Source: a bacterium (GTDB lineage Bacteria; Zixibacteria; MSB-5A5; WJJR01). From it: a DNA stretch of 33,066 nt. The position numbers and the translations under genes were made by a program. The DNA lies in contig JAKAKI010000090.1 in NCBI GenBank assembly GCA_021813505.1, positions 1 through 33,066 on the forward strand, written 5' to 3'. Of the stretch, positions 7,891 to 16,410 are shown one piece after another. The notes beneath the pieces were generated by a model. That model did not search any database and was not told where the DNA came from. It worked only from the letters and a program-made list of their open reading frames with translations. Numbering within the stretch: the first letter of the stretch is position 1; each line of letters starts with the position of its first letter.

Positions 7891-9295
7891 AGCTTCAGAC
7901 CCGGCCATCGAGCGGCAGCTTCGCCCATTGTCTGCCCGCTTTCCGATTCCCGCTGTCAATTGGAACAAATACCAATCGCTGATTGGCGCCTCAGATGTTG
8001 TGCGTGCCACCGGAAGAATCAGCGGACTTGTTGGGTTGACCATTGAAGCCGATGGGCCGACCGCCCGTGTCGGCGACCTGTGCATGCTGGAAGAACTTCA
8101 GACGCGCCAGAAGATACCTGCCGAAGTGGTCGGCTTCCGCCGCGGGCACGTTCTCTTAATGCCGATCGGCGATCATCATGGTATCGGCCCCGGCTGGGTT
8201 GTCAGCGCCACCGGCGAATCACTGACCGCCCCGGTGAGCGAAAACCTGCTGGGCCGCGTCGTCGATGCCCTCGCCAATCCCATTGACGGACGAGGACCGG
8301 TCGCCGGAACCATCCGCCGCCCGTTGAATTGCACTCCGCCCCACCCGTTGACGCGTCCCCGCGTGACCGACCGGCTCACCACCGGTGTGCGCGTCATCGA
8401 CACCTTGCTGACGTTGGGCAAGGGCCAGCGCATGGGATTGTTTGCCGGTTCGGGTGTCGGGAAGAGCACTCTGATGGGCATGATCGCGCGAACTTCGTCT
8501 GCCGATGTCAACGTGATCGCTCTCGTTGGCGAGCGGGGCAAGGAAGTGCGCGACTTTCTCGATCGCGATCTGGGCCCCGACGGCGCCCGGAAGTCCGTCA
8601 CCGTCGTGTGCACCTCGGATCAACCCGCCCTCCTGCGGGTGAAGGCGGCGCTGACCGCCACCACGATCGCCGAGTACTTCCGCGATCGCGGCGCCAACGT
8701 CATGCTCCTGGTCGATTCGGTGACCCGCTGGGCTCTGGCGCAACGTGAAATCGGACTGGCCACCGGCGAACCGCCCACCACGCGCGGTTTCCCGCCATCC
8801 GTCTTTGCATTGCTGCCGCGACTTCTCGAACGCGCGGGACGATCTTCACGCGGCTCGATTACCGGTGTCTACACTGTGCTGGTCGAGGGCGATGATCTGG
8901 CCGAGCCGATCTCCGACTCCTGCCGCGCAATTCTCGACGGACACCTGGTTCTCTCGCGCCGGATCGCTTCGCAGAATCACTTCCCAGCCGTGGATGTGCT
9001 CGAATCGGTCTCGCGCGTGACTTCCGATGTGTTGAATCCGGGTGAGCGTGTCCTTGCCGGCGACGTGCGGGATATCCTGGCCACCTACCGTGAAGCCGAA
9101 GACCTGATCGCCGTCGGAGCATACAAGCGCGGTGCCTCCAGCAAGATCGATCGCGCCATCGATCTCATCGATGGGTTGAATTCGTTCCTGAAACAGGACA
9201 TCCGTGAGACCGCAGATGAAGCCGGCACATGGGCCCGCCTCCGCGCGTTGGCTCAGACCCCGACACAGCCACAGGCAACAGCAACCGCTGCGTAA
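7871..9295 (+). CDS. fliI: Flagellar export ATPase FliI
   Basis: Hexameric ATPase of the flagellar type III export apparatus, related to F1-beta. The Walker A motif GSGVGKST is at residues 193-200, and the Walker B region is NVMLLVDSVTRWALAQREIG. The signature GEPPTTRGFPPSVFALLPRL and the catalytic-site stretch GSITGVYTVLVEGDDLAEP are also present. At 474 aa it is slightly longer than most. GGAGG precedes ATG 7871, and the start lies inside the end of fliH. It is the last gene of this tight run; a repeat-containing gap of 411 bp separates it from fliJ. Confidence 0.97.
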   Translation: MAHPWSEASDPAIERQLRPLSARFPIPAVNWNKYQSLIGASDVVRATGRISGLVGLTIEADGPTARVGDLCMLEELQTRQKIPAEVVGFRRGHVLLMPIGDHHGIGPGWVVSATGESLTAPVSENLLGRVVDALANPIDGRGPVAGTIRRPLNCTPPHPLTRPRVTDRLTTGVRVIDTLLTLGKGQRMGLFAGSGVGKSTLMGMIARTSSADVNVIALVGERGKEVRDFLDRDLGPDGARKSVTVVCTSDQPALLRVKAALTATTIAEYFRDRGANVMLLVDSVTRWALAQREIGLATGEPPTTRGFPPSVFALLPRLLERAGRSSRGSITGVYTVLVEGDDLAEPISDSCRAILDGHLVLSRRIASQNHFPAVDVLESVSRVTSDVLNPGERVLAGDVRDILATYREAEDLIAVGAYKRGASSKIDRAIDLIDGLNSFLKQDIRETADEAGTWARLRALAQTPTQPQATATAA

Positions 9296-9421
9296 GGTCT
9301 TGCTCTGGTGAATCAAGAGTGCTGACCCGATTGACCAATGAAACCTTCGTTGTGGATGAGAGAGTGGTGGTGGGTGCCCCACAGCTTGGGGCGTGTTGAA
9401 GAAGCCTTCCGAAAGGTGGCA

Positions 9422-9580
9422 GCAGTTGTGTAAGGGTGAGGTTGCTTCGGCGCAAAGAGCCGCGCCTCGCAACGACATCTCATTGGTCGTTGGCAATGCA
9501 AAGGCACAGTTGTCGTTGCGAGGAGCGTCTCCGCCGAAGGCGGAGGGAGCAACGAAGCAACCTCCCCCTTGCACAACTGC
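9422..9580. repeat. Nested inverted-repeat element between fliI and fliJ
   Basis: Outer arms 9422-9449 and 9553-9580 are reverse complements over 28 bp with two mismatches. Inner arms 9465-9477 and 9511-9523 match perfectly over 13 bp. The GTTGCGAGGAGCG and CGAAGCAACCTC pieces resemble a dispersed repeat widespread in bacterial genomes. The surrounding gap 9296-9706 holds no gene I can support and no clear promoter. Confidence 0.75.
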
Positions 9581-9706
9581 CACGATCTTGGGGACAAGCT
9601 TCTCAGCAGGCCCCTTGCTGTTGGAGGAATCGTGTGTGCAGGTGCGTCGTATATGCGCACACGCGCTATTTCCTCCCCGGGACACTAACCCGAATCGACT
9701 AACCCC

Positions 9707-10177
9707 ATGAAACCCTTCCGCTACCGCCTCGCTCGTTTGCAGCATCTCAAAGATGCCGAGAAAAAGCAGCGCGCTGCGGAGCTCGCCCAGGAACAGAGCG
9801 TCCTTCGCGCCCGCGAGGCCGACCTGGGGCGCGCTGAAACGGAACGCGTCCAGGTGCTGAAACTGTACGGTTCGCTCTCGAATCGCCCGACCGAGGCGCG
9901 GATGTGGGATGGCGCGCAGCTCGCGCTGGGCGCGGCGGGGCTTCATGTCGCTCGCCGCAGGGATGCTGTCCGGCGTGCTGCCGATCAGGTCGAGCAGGCG
10001 AGGGAGAGGCTCGTGCAAAAGGCCCGCGAGTTCGAAACCCTCGAACGGCTCCGGCTCCGCCTGTGGCGGGAACACGCGCTGGAGAATCAACGCAGCGAGC
10101 AAAAAGAGAATGACGAAAAGGCCGTGACCCGCTTCGGCGTCAGCGCGAGCCACGAGACCAAAGCGACCGAGCGATAG
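9707..10177 (+). CDS. fliJ: Flagellar export chaperone-like FliJ
   Basis: FliJ is the coiled-coil stalk of the export ATPase and an escort for export chaperones. The 156-aa product begins KPFRYRLARLQHLKDAEKK, the typical FliJ start, and is charged and helical throughout, with a long coiled coil to about residue 135. ATG 9707 has no visible ribosome site. It is cut off from fliI by a repeat element, and I see no promoter of its own. It may depend on read-through from the flgB operon. Confidence 0.85.
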   Translation: MKPFRYRLARLQHLKDAEKKQRAAELAQEQSVLRAREADLGRAETERVQVLKLYGSLSNRPTEARMWDGAQLALGAAGLHVARRRDAVRRAADQVEQARERLVQKAREFETLERLRLRLWREHALENQRSEQKENDEKAVTRFGVSASHETKATER

Positions 10178-10182
10178 CTTGA

Positions 10183-10197
10183 CGGAATAATTTGCCG
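10183..10197. promoter_or_regulatory. Candidate activator dyad (motE-like operon), one mismatch
   Basis: CGGAA-N5-TGCCG centred at 10190, one base from the CGGAA-N5-TTCCG dyad found before flgB and fliR. Its centre is 138 bp upstream of the -24 GG, against 96 bp at the other two. The 42-bp difference is about four helical turns, so it faces the same side of the DNA. The rest of 10198-10326 is AT-richer than the genes and contains nothing else I can name. Confidence 0.5.
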
Positions 10198-10326
10198 ATC
10201 GATCTGGAAATCAAAACCGGGACTAAACGCGAATTCGGTAACCTCCCAAGTCCCGCGCCGCAACCAGCAAGACCAATCCCAATAACCACAACGACTTGAC
10301 ATAAACCCGGCGGTCGTTTAAGCACG

Positions 10327-10342
10327 CGGCACGGGAGTTGCA
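10327..10342 (+). promoter_or_regulatory. Sigma54 (-24/-12) promoter of the motE-fliK operon
   Basis: CGGCACG-N4-TTGCA with GG at 10328-10329 and GC at 10340-10341, 10 nt apart, a near-perfect sigma54 match. The start of transcription should fall near 10353. That is past the ATG at 10349, so translation must use the next in-frame ATG at 10391. Confidence 0.88.
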
Positions 10343-10390
10343 CAACGGATGTCGGATTGGTTTGCCCATGTGGCGAACCAGGCAGGAGCT

Positions 10391-11116
10391 ATGGCAGAGG
10401 ATGTAAAAAAAGCGGCCCCACCGGCGACAGATAAGCCGAAAGCATCCGCCAAAGAACCAAGCAAGGATGCCGGGAAAGAAACCGAAAAGGACGCGGGAAC
10501 TGCCGAGGCGGCACCCGCGGAAAAGACAGGCAAGAAGTTCAGTCCGGTCATGCTGATTGTGATTGGCCTGGTGACCTTTGTCGTCTTCCTCGCCGTCTTC
10601 AGCTACATGATGGGTATCTTCAACAAGAAGCCTGCCCCGACAGCCGAAGCGCCCGCCGGTGAGAATCCGGCGGCCGATTCCACCAAGCCGGAAGCCGAGG
10701 CTCAGCAATTCGTGTCTGACTTCGGACGCGCCGCGGCCGGTCTCGAAGCAGCACAGAAGAGCGGTATCGATACCATTTCAGCGCTCTCGGAACTTGATCA
10801 GCGCCACAAAGAAATCGCCGCCGAAGAAGCCCGCTTGCAGGCCGAGATGCAGGAATTGACCGCCCTTAAGGCCCAAGTCGAGCAACTGCTCTCCCAGAAG
10901 AAGGCGATTGCCGGGGAGAAGGTCCTCTACCTGGCGAAACTGCTGGATGGCATGAAGCAGGACGAACTTGGCGGACTGATGGCGAAGCTCGATGACAAGA
11001 CCATCCTCGCCGTTCTGCCCAGTATGAAACCGGCCAACGCCTCCAAGATTCTGGCGATCCTGCCGCCCGATCGCGCGGCCCAACTCACCACCCAACTACT
11101 GAACACGGAGCCCTAA
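10391..11116 (+). CDS. MotE-like flagellar protein (MgtE N-terminal-type domain)
   Basis: Membrane protein of 241 aa. A charged Ala/Lys/Glu-rich cytoplasmic N-terminus precedes one TM segment at about residues 50-75 (VMLIVIGLVTFVVFLAVF). A helical, probably coiled-coil region follows (about 120-165), then a domain like the MgtE intracellular N-domain (about 175-235, with LDDKTILAVLPSMKPANASK and ILPPDRAAQL). This architecture matches MotE-type proteins, which act as stator chaperones in some bacteria and commonly sit near fliK or fliJ. The frame opens at ATG 10349, but the sigma54 start near 10353 excludes it; ATG 10391 has GGCAGGAG just upstream, though spacing is short. fliK follows after 10 bp. 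Confidence 0.75.
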   Translation: MAEDVKKAAPPATDKPKASAKEPSKDAGKETEKDAGTAEAAPAEKTGKKFSPVMLIVIGLVTFVVFLAVFSYMMGIFNKKPAPTAEAPAGENPAADSTKPEAEAQQFVSDFGRAAAGLEAAQKSGIDTISALSELDQRHKEIAAEEARLQAEMQELTALKAQVEQLLSQKKAIAGEKVLYLAKLLDGMKQDELGGLMAKLDDKTILAVLPSMKPANASKILAILPPDRAAQLTTQLLNTEP

Positions 11117-11126
11117 GGGATACCTG

Positions 11127-13010
11127 ATGCAATCTTTGGCGGCCGATAGTCTTCTTCAATTACTGGGTCAGTCTCCATTGAAACCCGGTAGTTCCGTTCG
11201 CCTTGATGTGGCGTTGGCGGACAATGAGGCTTTCGCGTCTGCTCTGGAACTTCTCCTGACGGGAATGCCGCCGACATCGTCCGGTGGTGATTCGCCCACT
11301 GCAACTGATCTGGCGACGCTCTTGCTCATGGGGCAGCCGGCGACGGCATCGGCCGGTTCGCAAGCCACTCTAGTTCCGGCGTTGGCGATTCCGACACCCG
11401 AGTCGGACGCGAAGGCAGTCCTACCCATGCCTGCCGAAGCTTCCGCTCTGGCGACACTGATGGCCCTGATGCCGCAGCCGGCTGGAGTCGTAGCTACAGA
11501 TCCCCCAATCGAGACGACAATCACGTCTGTCCCGGTAGACTCGTTACTGGAACTCCCGGTCGCAACCAAACCGTCCGTGAATCCAAATGCGCCCACCGGC
11601 GCAACTTCGATAACCGATCCGGCCCTGCTGGCCTCGACCAGTCCCCTCCAGTTCGCGTTGCCGTCACTGAACCTGCCGGCACAGACGCTGCCGGAAACCA
11701 CAAGCGATTCAAGTGTCACTCCGACGACGATTGGTTCTACGGCAGATCCGCTGGTGAGCCAGGTGGAACGTGAGTTCCTGCCGGTCCCATTGCCGTTCGA
11801 GCCGCACTATCTGATTGTCGCAGATCAACCGAGCGAACCATCGGCAGAGCCATCAGGTCAGGGATCGTCACTGGTAACGAAAGCGGGCGATTCGCGACCC
11901 AGCTTGGATGTCGCGCCGCAATCTCAAATTCCGCAGGGAACCGTGGTCTCGAAGCAGTCTGGCGTAACTCTACCCGTCACTCCGACTGAAATCGACCTGA
12001 ATCAGTCTGTGACACCGAATGTAACTGGCGCAACGGTGCCAACCAAGACCGACGGGACAACGCCGCAAATCCAGTTGCAGAACGCCGCGATTGCGCGCAA
12101 GGCCGATCAAACGCTCAACACGAAGATTCTCAATCCCGTTACTATCGGAAACGGCAGTACGGAAATGCGGACGCTGACCAGCAAAGCATCCGAACTCGGT
12201 ATCCAAAGCCTCTCGGTGCGCCTCGGCAGCGAAAACAGCAAGTCCGCCGAACCGCTGCGCGTTCTTTCATCTCTTGATGACAGTGCACTCGTCCGCACCA
12301 TAGCAAAGGACTCTCCGCCAGTCATGCAGCCCGCCAGACCGTCAAAGCGCGACAATGACAACGACCGCCCGGCCATTATTAGCCAGCCGGCTCGCAAGAA
12401 ATCCGATTCGCATCTCCAGATAGAATCGAACCGCTCGGCGGAGCCAGTCGCAAAGTCAGCGACGCAGACGCAGGACACATCTGTCCAGTCCGCCTCGGTC
12501 ACGCGGGAAGTCGTCACCGATCGCACCGAATCCGCTCCGGCGCCCCGTTTCATCGTCGATGACCCCAAGCCGATTCGAGTGCCGGGCCAGATCACAGTCC
12601 GTATGGAGCCGTCGAATCTGGGGCCACTCACAATTGACCTGCAAAGCGGCACCGACGGCATCATTGCCAGATTGCGTTTTGGCTCTGAAGCGGTCCGCTC
12701 GACCGTGGAGCGCGACATCACCCAATTGCATCGCGCCTTGTCCGATGCCGGAATCCGCGTCGAACGCCTGGATATCGTCGGCGTCTCGCCGGCCAACGAA
12801 CGTTCCGGCATGTCATCGCAAACACCGCAGGACCATCAGGCTCCGCAGCGTGACACACAAAGCCAGGGGAGAAACAACCAGCCCGGCGACCGACCTACAT
12901 ATAACCAGCGCGAGCGCAGCCACCGTCAGACTCCGGCATGGACCGGCGCCCCGCAGTCGCCATGGGTGGCAATGAACAAAATGGCCTCCAGTCTCAATCT
13001 CGTGGCCTAA
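11127..13010 (+). CDS. fliK: Flagellar hook-length control protein FliK
   Basis: Exported ruler that sets hook length and switches export specificity by acting on FlhB. Residues 1 to about 470 are Pro/Ser/Thr/Val-rich and low in complexity, as in most FliK proteins. The conserved C-terminal domain is at about 484-555, with GQITVRMEPSNLGPLTIDL and a helix ending LHRALSDAGIRVERLDI. A Gln/Arg-rich tail follows. At 627 aa it is longer than the enteric 400. AAGGGA lies upstream of ATG 11127. flgD follows closely, as usual. Confidence 0.92.
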   Translation: MQSLAADSLLQLLGQSPLKPGSSVRLDVALADNEAFASALELLLTGMPPTSSGGDSPTATDLATLLLMGQPATASAGSQATLVPALAIPTPESDAKAVLPMPAEASALATLMALMPQPAGVVATDPPIETTITSVPVDSLLELPVATKPSVNPNAPTGATSITDPALLASTSPLQFALPSLNLPAQTLPETTSDSSVTPTTIGSTADPLVSQVEREFLPVPLPFEPHYLIVADQPSEPSAEPSGQGSSLVTKAGDSRPSLDVAPQSQIPQGTVVSKQSGVTLPVTPTEIDLNQSVTPNVTGATVPTKTDGTTPQIQLQNAAIARKADQTLNTKILNPVTIGNGSTEMRTLTSKASELGIQSLSVRLGSENSKSAEPLRVLSSLDDSALVRTIAKDSPPVMQPARPSKRDNDNDRPAIISQPARKKSDSHLQIESNRSAEPVAKSATQTQDTSVQSASVTREVVTDRTESAPAPRFIVDDPKPIRVPGQITVRMEPSNLGPLTIDLQSGTDGIIARLRFGSEAVRSTVERDITQLHRALSDAGIRVERLDIVGVSPANERSGMSSQTPQDHQAPQRDTQSQGRNNQPGDRPTYNQRERSHRQTPAWTGAPQSPWVAMNKMASSLNLVA

Positions 13011-13025
13011 GGGAAGGTGGGAATC

Positions 13026-13709
13026 ATGAGCGCAATTTCTGCCACATATGATCAAATCACCGCCGGTGCGACCGCCGCCGCCAAGACCGCGACGGGCAAG
13101 AATGCCCTTGGTAAAGACGACTTCCTGCGCCTGTTCGTCACGCGTCTGGCCAACCAGGACCCGATGTCGCCCATGCAGGACGAGCAGTTTATCGCCCAAA
13201 TGGCGCAGTTCACCCAGTTGGAACAGCTAACCAACATGAACGACAACTTGCAGAAGGCGCTGAGTGCCGATCTGGTGCTGTCGCAGACAATCAACAACAC
13301 GATGGCCACTTCGCTTATCGGGCGCACCGTCCGCGTGCAGGCGAACTCAGTTGTGCTTGATGACAAAGGTACCGCCACCATCGCCTATGAACTGGAGAAG
13401 CCGGCCAAGGATGTCACCATCGAGATTTCCAACTCGGATGGCAGTCTGGTGCGTGCTCTACGCGTCGATGGGGTTTCGGCCGGTGCCAACAACATCGCTT
13501 GGGATGGCCTGGATGCCAACGGCAGCAAGGTCGCCCCGGGCCAATACAACCTGACAATTGTCGCCGAAGATGCCGACGGCAACGCGATCACCGCCCATGC
13601 CTTCTTCAACGGCACGGTGGATGGCGTGCGTTACGTCGACGGTGCGGGAATGCTCACGGTCGGCAGCGTCCTGATTCCGCTGAGCGACGTGCTGGAAATT
13701 CATTCCTAA
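13026..13709 (+). CDS. flgD: Flagellar hook capping protein FlgD
   Basis: Scaffold cap on which hook subunits polymerise. The N-terminal motif is KDDFLRLFVTRLANQDPMSP (about residues 32-51), with the MAQFTQLEQLTNM helix after it. The C-terminal part is the FlgD Tudor/Ig-like region with WDGLDANGSKVAPGQYNLTI. The frame also has a GTG at 13017. ATG 13026 is preferred because AAGGTGG lies about 6 nt before it. The product is 227 aa. It lies between fliK and a TIGR02530-type gene, the usual order in many phyla. Confidence 0.95.
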   Translation: MSAISATYDQITAGATAAAKTATGKNALGKDDFLRLFVTRLANQDPMSPMQDEQFIAQMAQFTQLEQLTNMNDNLQKALSADLVLSQTINNTMATSLIGRTVRVQANSVVLDDKGTATIAYELEKPAKDVTIEISNSDGSLVRALRVDGVSAGANNIAWDGLDANGSKVAPGQYNLTIVAEDADGNAITAHAFFNGTVDGVRYVDGAGMLTVGSVLIPLSDVLEIHS

Positions 13710-13724
13710 GGAAAGTGTGAGACG

Positions 13725-14222
13725 ATGAGCCTGGTTCAATCAGTACGCACCGCTGCCGCGCAGGCGCTTCAGGTACGTCCGACGGACGCCCCTGGAGCAC
13801 CGTCTGCCCCCAGCGGTGAATTCGCCCGGATGCTGCGGACGAAGCTCGACGAGCAGCATATCGCGGTCTCCGCCCACGCGGCCGACCGCATGATCAGGCG
13901 TGGTCTGGTCCCGGATGATGCAACGATCGATCAACTCCAAACGGCCTTTGACCTCGCCGAGAAGAAAGGATCTCGCGAGGCGCTATTCTTGCTCGATGAT
14001 CTCGCGGTCATCGCCTCGGTGCCGAATCGCACCGTGAAAACCGCGATGGACCGCCAATCGCTCGAAGCCGGAGTTTTCACCAATATCGACGCCGCGATCG
14101 TTCTGCCGTCGAAACCCCGGCCCATTCCAACCAGTAATCAACAGGAAAACCTGTCATCCAGATCGATCGGCCGGACCCCAAACGGGGGGGCTGCGATCCT
14201 ACATGGAGGATTACCGCTATGA
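13725..14222 (+). CDS. Flagellar operon protein, TIGR02530 type
   Basis: A 165-aa cytoplasmic protein of the family often found between flgD and flgE. The family hallmarks are HAADRMIRRGLVPDD (about residues 46-60) and LDDLAVIASVPNRTVKTAMD (about 90-109). Its role is not well established in any organism; the conserved position suggests a hook-assembly helper. The C-terminal 40 residues are Pro/Asn-rich and look disordered. Its stop overlaps the flgE ATG by 4 nt, so the two are translationally coupled. Confidence 0.88.
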   Translation: MSLVQSVRTAAAQALQVRPTDAPGAPSAPSGEFARMLRTKLDEQHIAVSAHAADRMIRRGLVPDDATIDQLQTAFDLAEKKGSREALFLLDDLAVIASVPNRTVKTAMDRQSLEAGVFTNIDAAIVLPSKPRPIPTSNQQENLSSRSIGRTPNGGAAILHGGLPL

Positions 14223-16147
14223 TGGCCTCGCTGTTCGCGGGTGTATCAGGGCTGCGCAATCACATGGTGCGCATGAACCTGGTCGGCGATAATATCGCCA
14301 ACATCAATACGATTGGCTTCAAAACCGGGCGCGTCACGTTCCGTGAAGCGCTCGTGCAGACTCTGCGCGGTGCGGGTCGCCCCTCGGCAACCTCGGGCGG
14401 CTTCAACCCGGTGCAATTGGGCTTGGGCATGAACGTTGCCACCGTTGACAACAGCTTCTCCCAGGGCGGATTGGAAACGACCGGACAATTGACCGACCTC
14501 GCACTGCAGGGATCGGGATTCTTCATCCTCTCTGACGGCAAGCAGGAATACTATACGCGCGCCGGCGCGTTCAACATGGACGCCAATTCCAATCTCGTCA
14601 ATCCGGCGAACGGCTTCTTTGTCCAGGGCAAGATGGCCAACACGGACGGCACGATCCCGGCGACCACCGCGATCGGCAATATCATGCTCCCGTTCGGCCA
14701 GCAGGATCCGGCCAAATCGACCACTCAGGTGTTCCTGGCCAACAACCTCGACTCCACCGCCACGACGTCAGCCGCGTCGCTCTTCTCCGCGGGCTCGACC
14801 AACATCGATAGCGTGACCGGTCTCGCCGCCGACGGCGCCGGTGGCACGCATACGCTGACCATCACCGGTGTCCAGCCGACGAATTCGACCATGACCACCG
14901 CCCTCGCGGCCGGCACAACCGAGACGACGACCCTCACCGCGCTCGGTGTGACCCAAGCGGGACTCGACGCCGGTTTCTCTCTGTCGGTTGATGGCGGCAC
15001 GTCCGTTCCTATCACCGGTCTGACGTTGACCTCAACCGTGGCCGACCTGGTTGCGGCGATCAGCAAGATCAAAGGCGTGGAATCAAGCTTCATCACCGCA
15101 TCGGGGCAAATCAGACTAACGCGTTCGTACGCGGGCGCCGGGAGTGCCTACAACATCACAACCAACGTTGCGGTCGCCAATGACATTGCCAGCCGGATAT
15201 TCGGCGCCGCCGTCGGTTCGGCGTTGACCATCAATAATGGCACCGCCAACACGTTTGTGGTCAGTGACGTGTTCCAGCCCAATGGCGGCCTCTCGCCGTT
15301 GCCGGCCCAAAACCTGGGCGTAACGCTCAACAGCACCACCGGCCTGGTCACCGGGATCTCCGGTCTTGGCAAAGGCGGGGTCAGCATCATCTCGTCCTCG
15401 CAGTTGGCCGCTGGTACTGCCGTCATCAGAACGGCTGATACGCAACACGCCACCTCCATCTCCGTCTATGATTCGCAGGGCGGCAAACACACGGTCGTCT
15501 TCACGTTCACCAAGCAAGTGACGCCGAATATGTGGAGATGGAAGGCCACCATGGCCGGCAACGAAATCGCCCGGTCCGGTGATCAAGGTACGCTGAGCTT
15601 TAACAGCAACGGCTCGCTGTCCAACTTCACCTTTGACGATCTTTCAAGCTCCCTGTCGATCGATCCCAACAACGGCGCCGCGGTCATGGACATGAAGTTG
15701 TTCCCCGGCACCGGCGGCGATTTCGACGGCCTGACGGGCTTTGCCGCCAGCTTCTCGGCGATTGCCAAGAATCAGAACGGCTACGGCATGGGTATGCTGG
15801 ACAAGATCTCGATCGACGACCGCGGTGTGATCACCGGTATTTTCACCAACGGTGTTTCGCGCACCCTGGCGCAGATCATTCTCGCGGACTTTAACAACGC
15901 CTCCGGTCTATTGAAGGCGGGGGACACGATGTTTACCGCATCCGCAAACTCCGGCGATCCGGTCCGGGGCGTGGCGGGCGCGACAATTAACGCGAGCATC
16001 TCCTCCGGAGCGCTCGAGGGATCCAACGTGGATCTGGCCGAAGAGTTCACGAATGTGATCGTATCACAGCGTGGTTTCCAGGCCAACGCCCGGGTGATCT
16101 CGACCTCGGATCAGATGCTGAATGAACTTGTCAACCTGAAGCAATAG
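14219..16147 (+). CDS. flgE: Flagellar hook protein FlgE
   Basis: Subunit of the hook. The N-terminal rod/hook motif starts MASLFAGVSGLRNHMVRMN, with NIANINTIGFKTGRVTF (about residues 24-40). The C-terminus has EGSNVDLAEEFTNVIVSQ and GFQANARVISTSDQML, the usual FlgE end. At 642 aa it is well above the enteric 400. The extra length is a Thr/Ala/Gly-rich middle region, including a flagellin-hook-IN-like stretch at about residues 254-324. GGAGG lies before ATG 14219; a second ATG follows directly. A perfect hairpin lies just after the stop. Confidence 0.96.
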   Translation: MMASLFAGVSGLRNHMVRMNLVGDNIANINTIGFKTGRVTFREALVQTLRGAGRPSATSGGFNPVQLGLGMNVATVDNSFSQGGLETTGQLTDLALQGSGFFILSDGKQEYYTRAGAFNMDANSNLVNPANGFFVQGKMANTDGTIPATTAIGNIMLPFGQQDPAKSTTQVFLANNLDSTATTSAASLFSAGSTNIDSVTGLAADGAGGTHTLTITGVQPTNSTMTTALAAGTTETTTLTALGVTQAGLDAGFSLSVDGGTSVPITGLTLTSTVADLVAAISKIKGVESSFITASGQIRLTRSYAGAGSAYNITTNVAVANDIASRIFGAAVGSALTINNGTANTFVVSDVFQPNGGLSPLPAQNLGVTLNSTTGLVTGISGLGKGGVSIISSSQLAAGTAVIRTADTQHATSISVYDSQGGKHTVVFTFTKQVTPNMWRWKATMAGNEIARSGDQGTLSFNSNGSLSNFTFDDLSSSLSIDPNNGAAVMDMKLFPGTGGDFDGLTGFAASFSAIAKNQNGYGMGMLDKISIDDRGVITGIFTNGVSRTLAQIILADFNNASGLLKAGDTMFTASANSGDPVRGVAGATINASISSGALEGSNVDLAEEFTNVIVSQRGFQANARVISTSDQMLNELVNLKQ

Positions 16148-16154
16148 CAGGCGC

Positions 16155-16186
16155 GGGCCGTTCCGGTCCCGTGACCGGAACGGCCC
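16155..16186 (+). other. 13-bp perfect hairpin between flgE and flbD
   Basis: GGGCCGTTCCGGT at 16155-16167 pairs fully with 16174-16186 around a 6-nt loop. No run of T follows, so it is not a clear rho-independent terminator. It lies only 10 nt before the flbD ATG and may attenuate read-through, protect the 3' end of the flgE message, or hide the flbD ribosome site. Confidence 0.7.
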
Positions 16187-16196
16187 CACCGAAACT

Positions 16197-16403
16197 ATGA
16201 TCAAACTCACTCAGTTGAACGGACATTCGATCGTCGTAAACAGCGATCTGATTGAGTTTGTCGAACAGACGCCGGACACGCTTGTCAGTCTGACGACGGG
16301 CAAGAAGATTATGGTGCGTGAGTCCGACGAGGAGATCGTGAGGCTGACGGCGGAGTACCGTCGCCTGTGCCGTATGGCCAAAATGCCCGGCACCACGCAT
16401 TGA
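16197..16403 (+). CDS. flbD: FlbD-family small flagellar protein (SwrD type)
   Basis: A 68-aa protein beginning MIKLTQLNGHSIVVNSDLIE, with TPDTLVSLTTGKKIMVRESD in the middle, the full signature of the FlbD/SwrD family. Bacillus SwrD raises motor power; it is not the Caulobacter response regulator of the same name. Genes of this family usually lie between flgE and the motA/fliL genes, as here. No strong ribosome site is visible before ATG 16197. Confidence 0.93.
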   Translation: MIKLTQLNGHSIVVNSDLIEFVEQTPDTLVSLTTGKKIMVRESDEEIVRLTAEYRRLCRMAKMPGTTH

Positions 16404-16410
16404 CGCGGAC

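Noticed and set aside
8846-10153. 435-aa minus-strand frame
   Set aside because: Antisense to fliI, a repeat element and fliJ; its composition follows those features.
10193-10200. GCCGATCG as a second sigma28 -10 element
   Set aside because: No TAAA at the required 15-nt distance upstream.
10297-10325. TTGACA near 10297 as a sigma70 promoter for the motE-like operon
   Set aside because: The hexamer at 17-nt spacing matches TATAAT at only two positions; the sigma54 match is far better.
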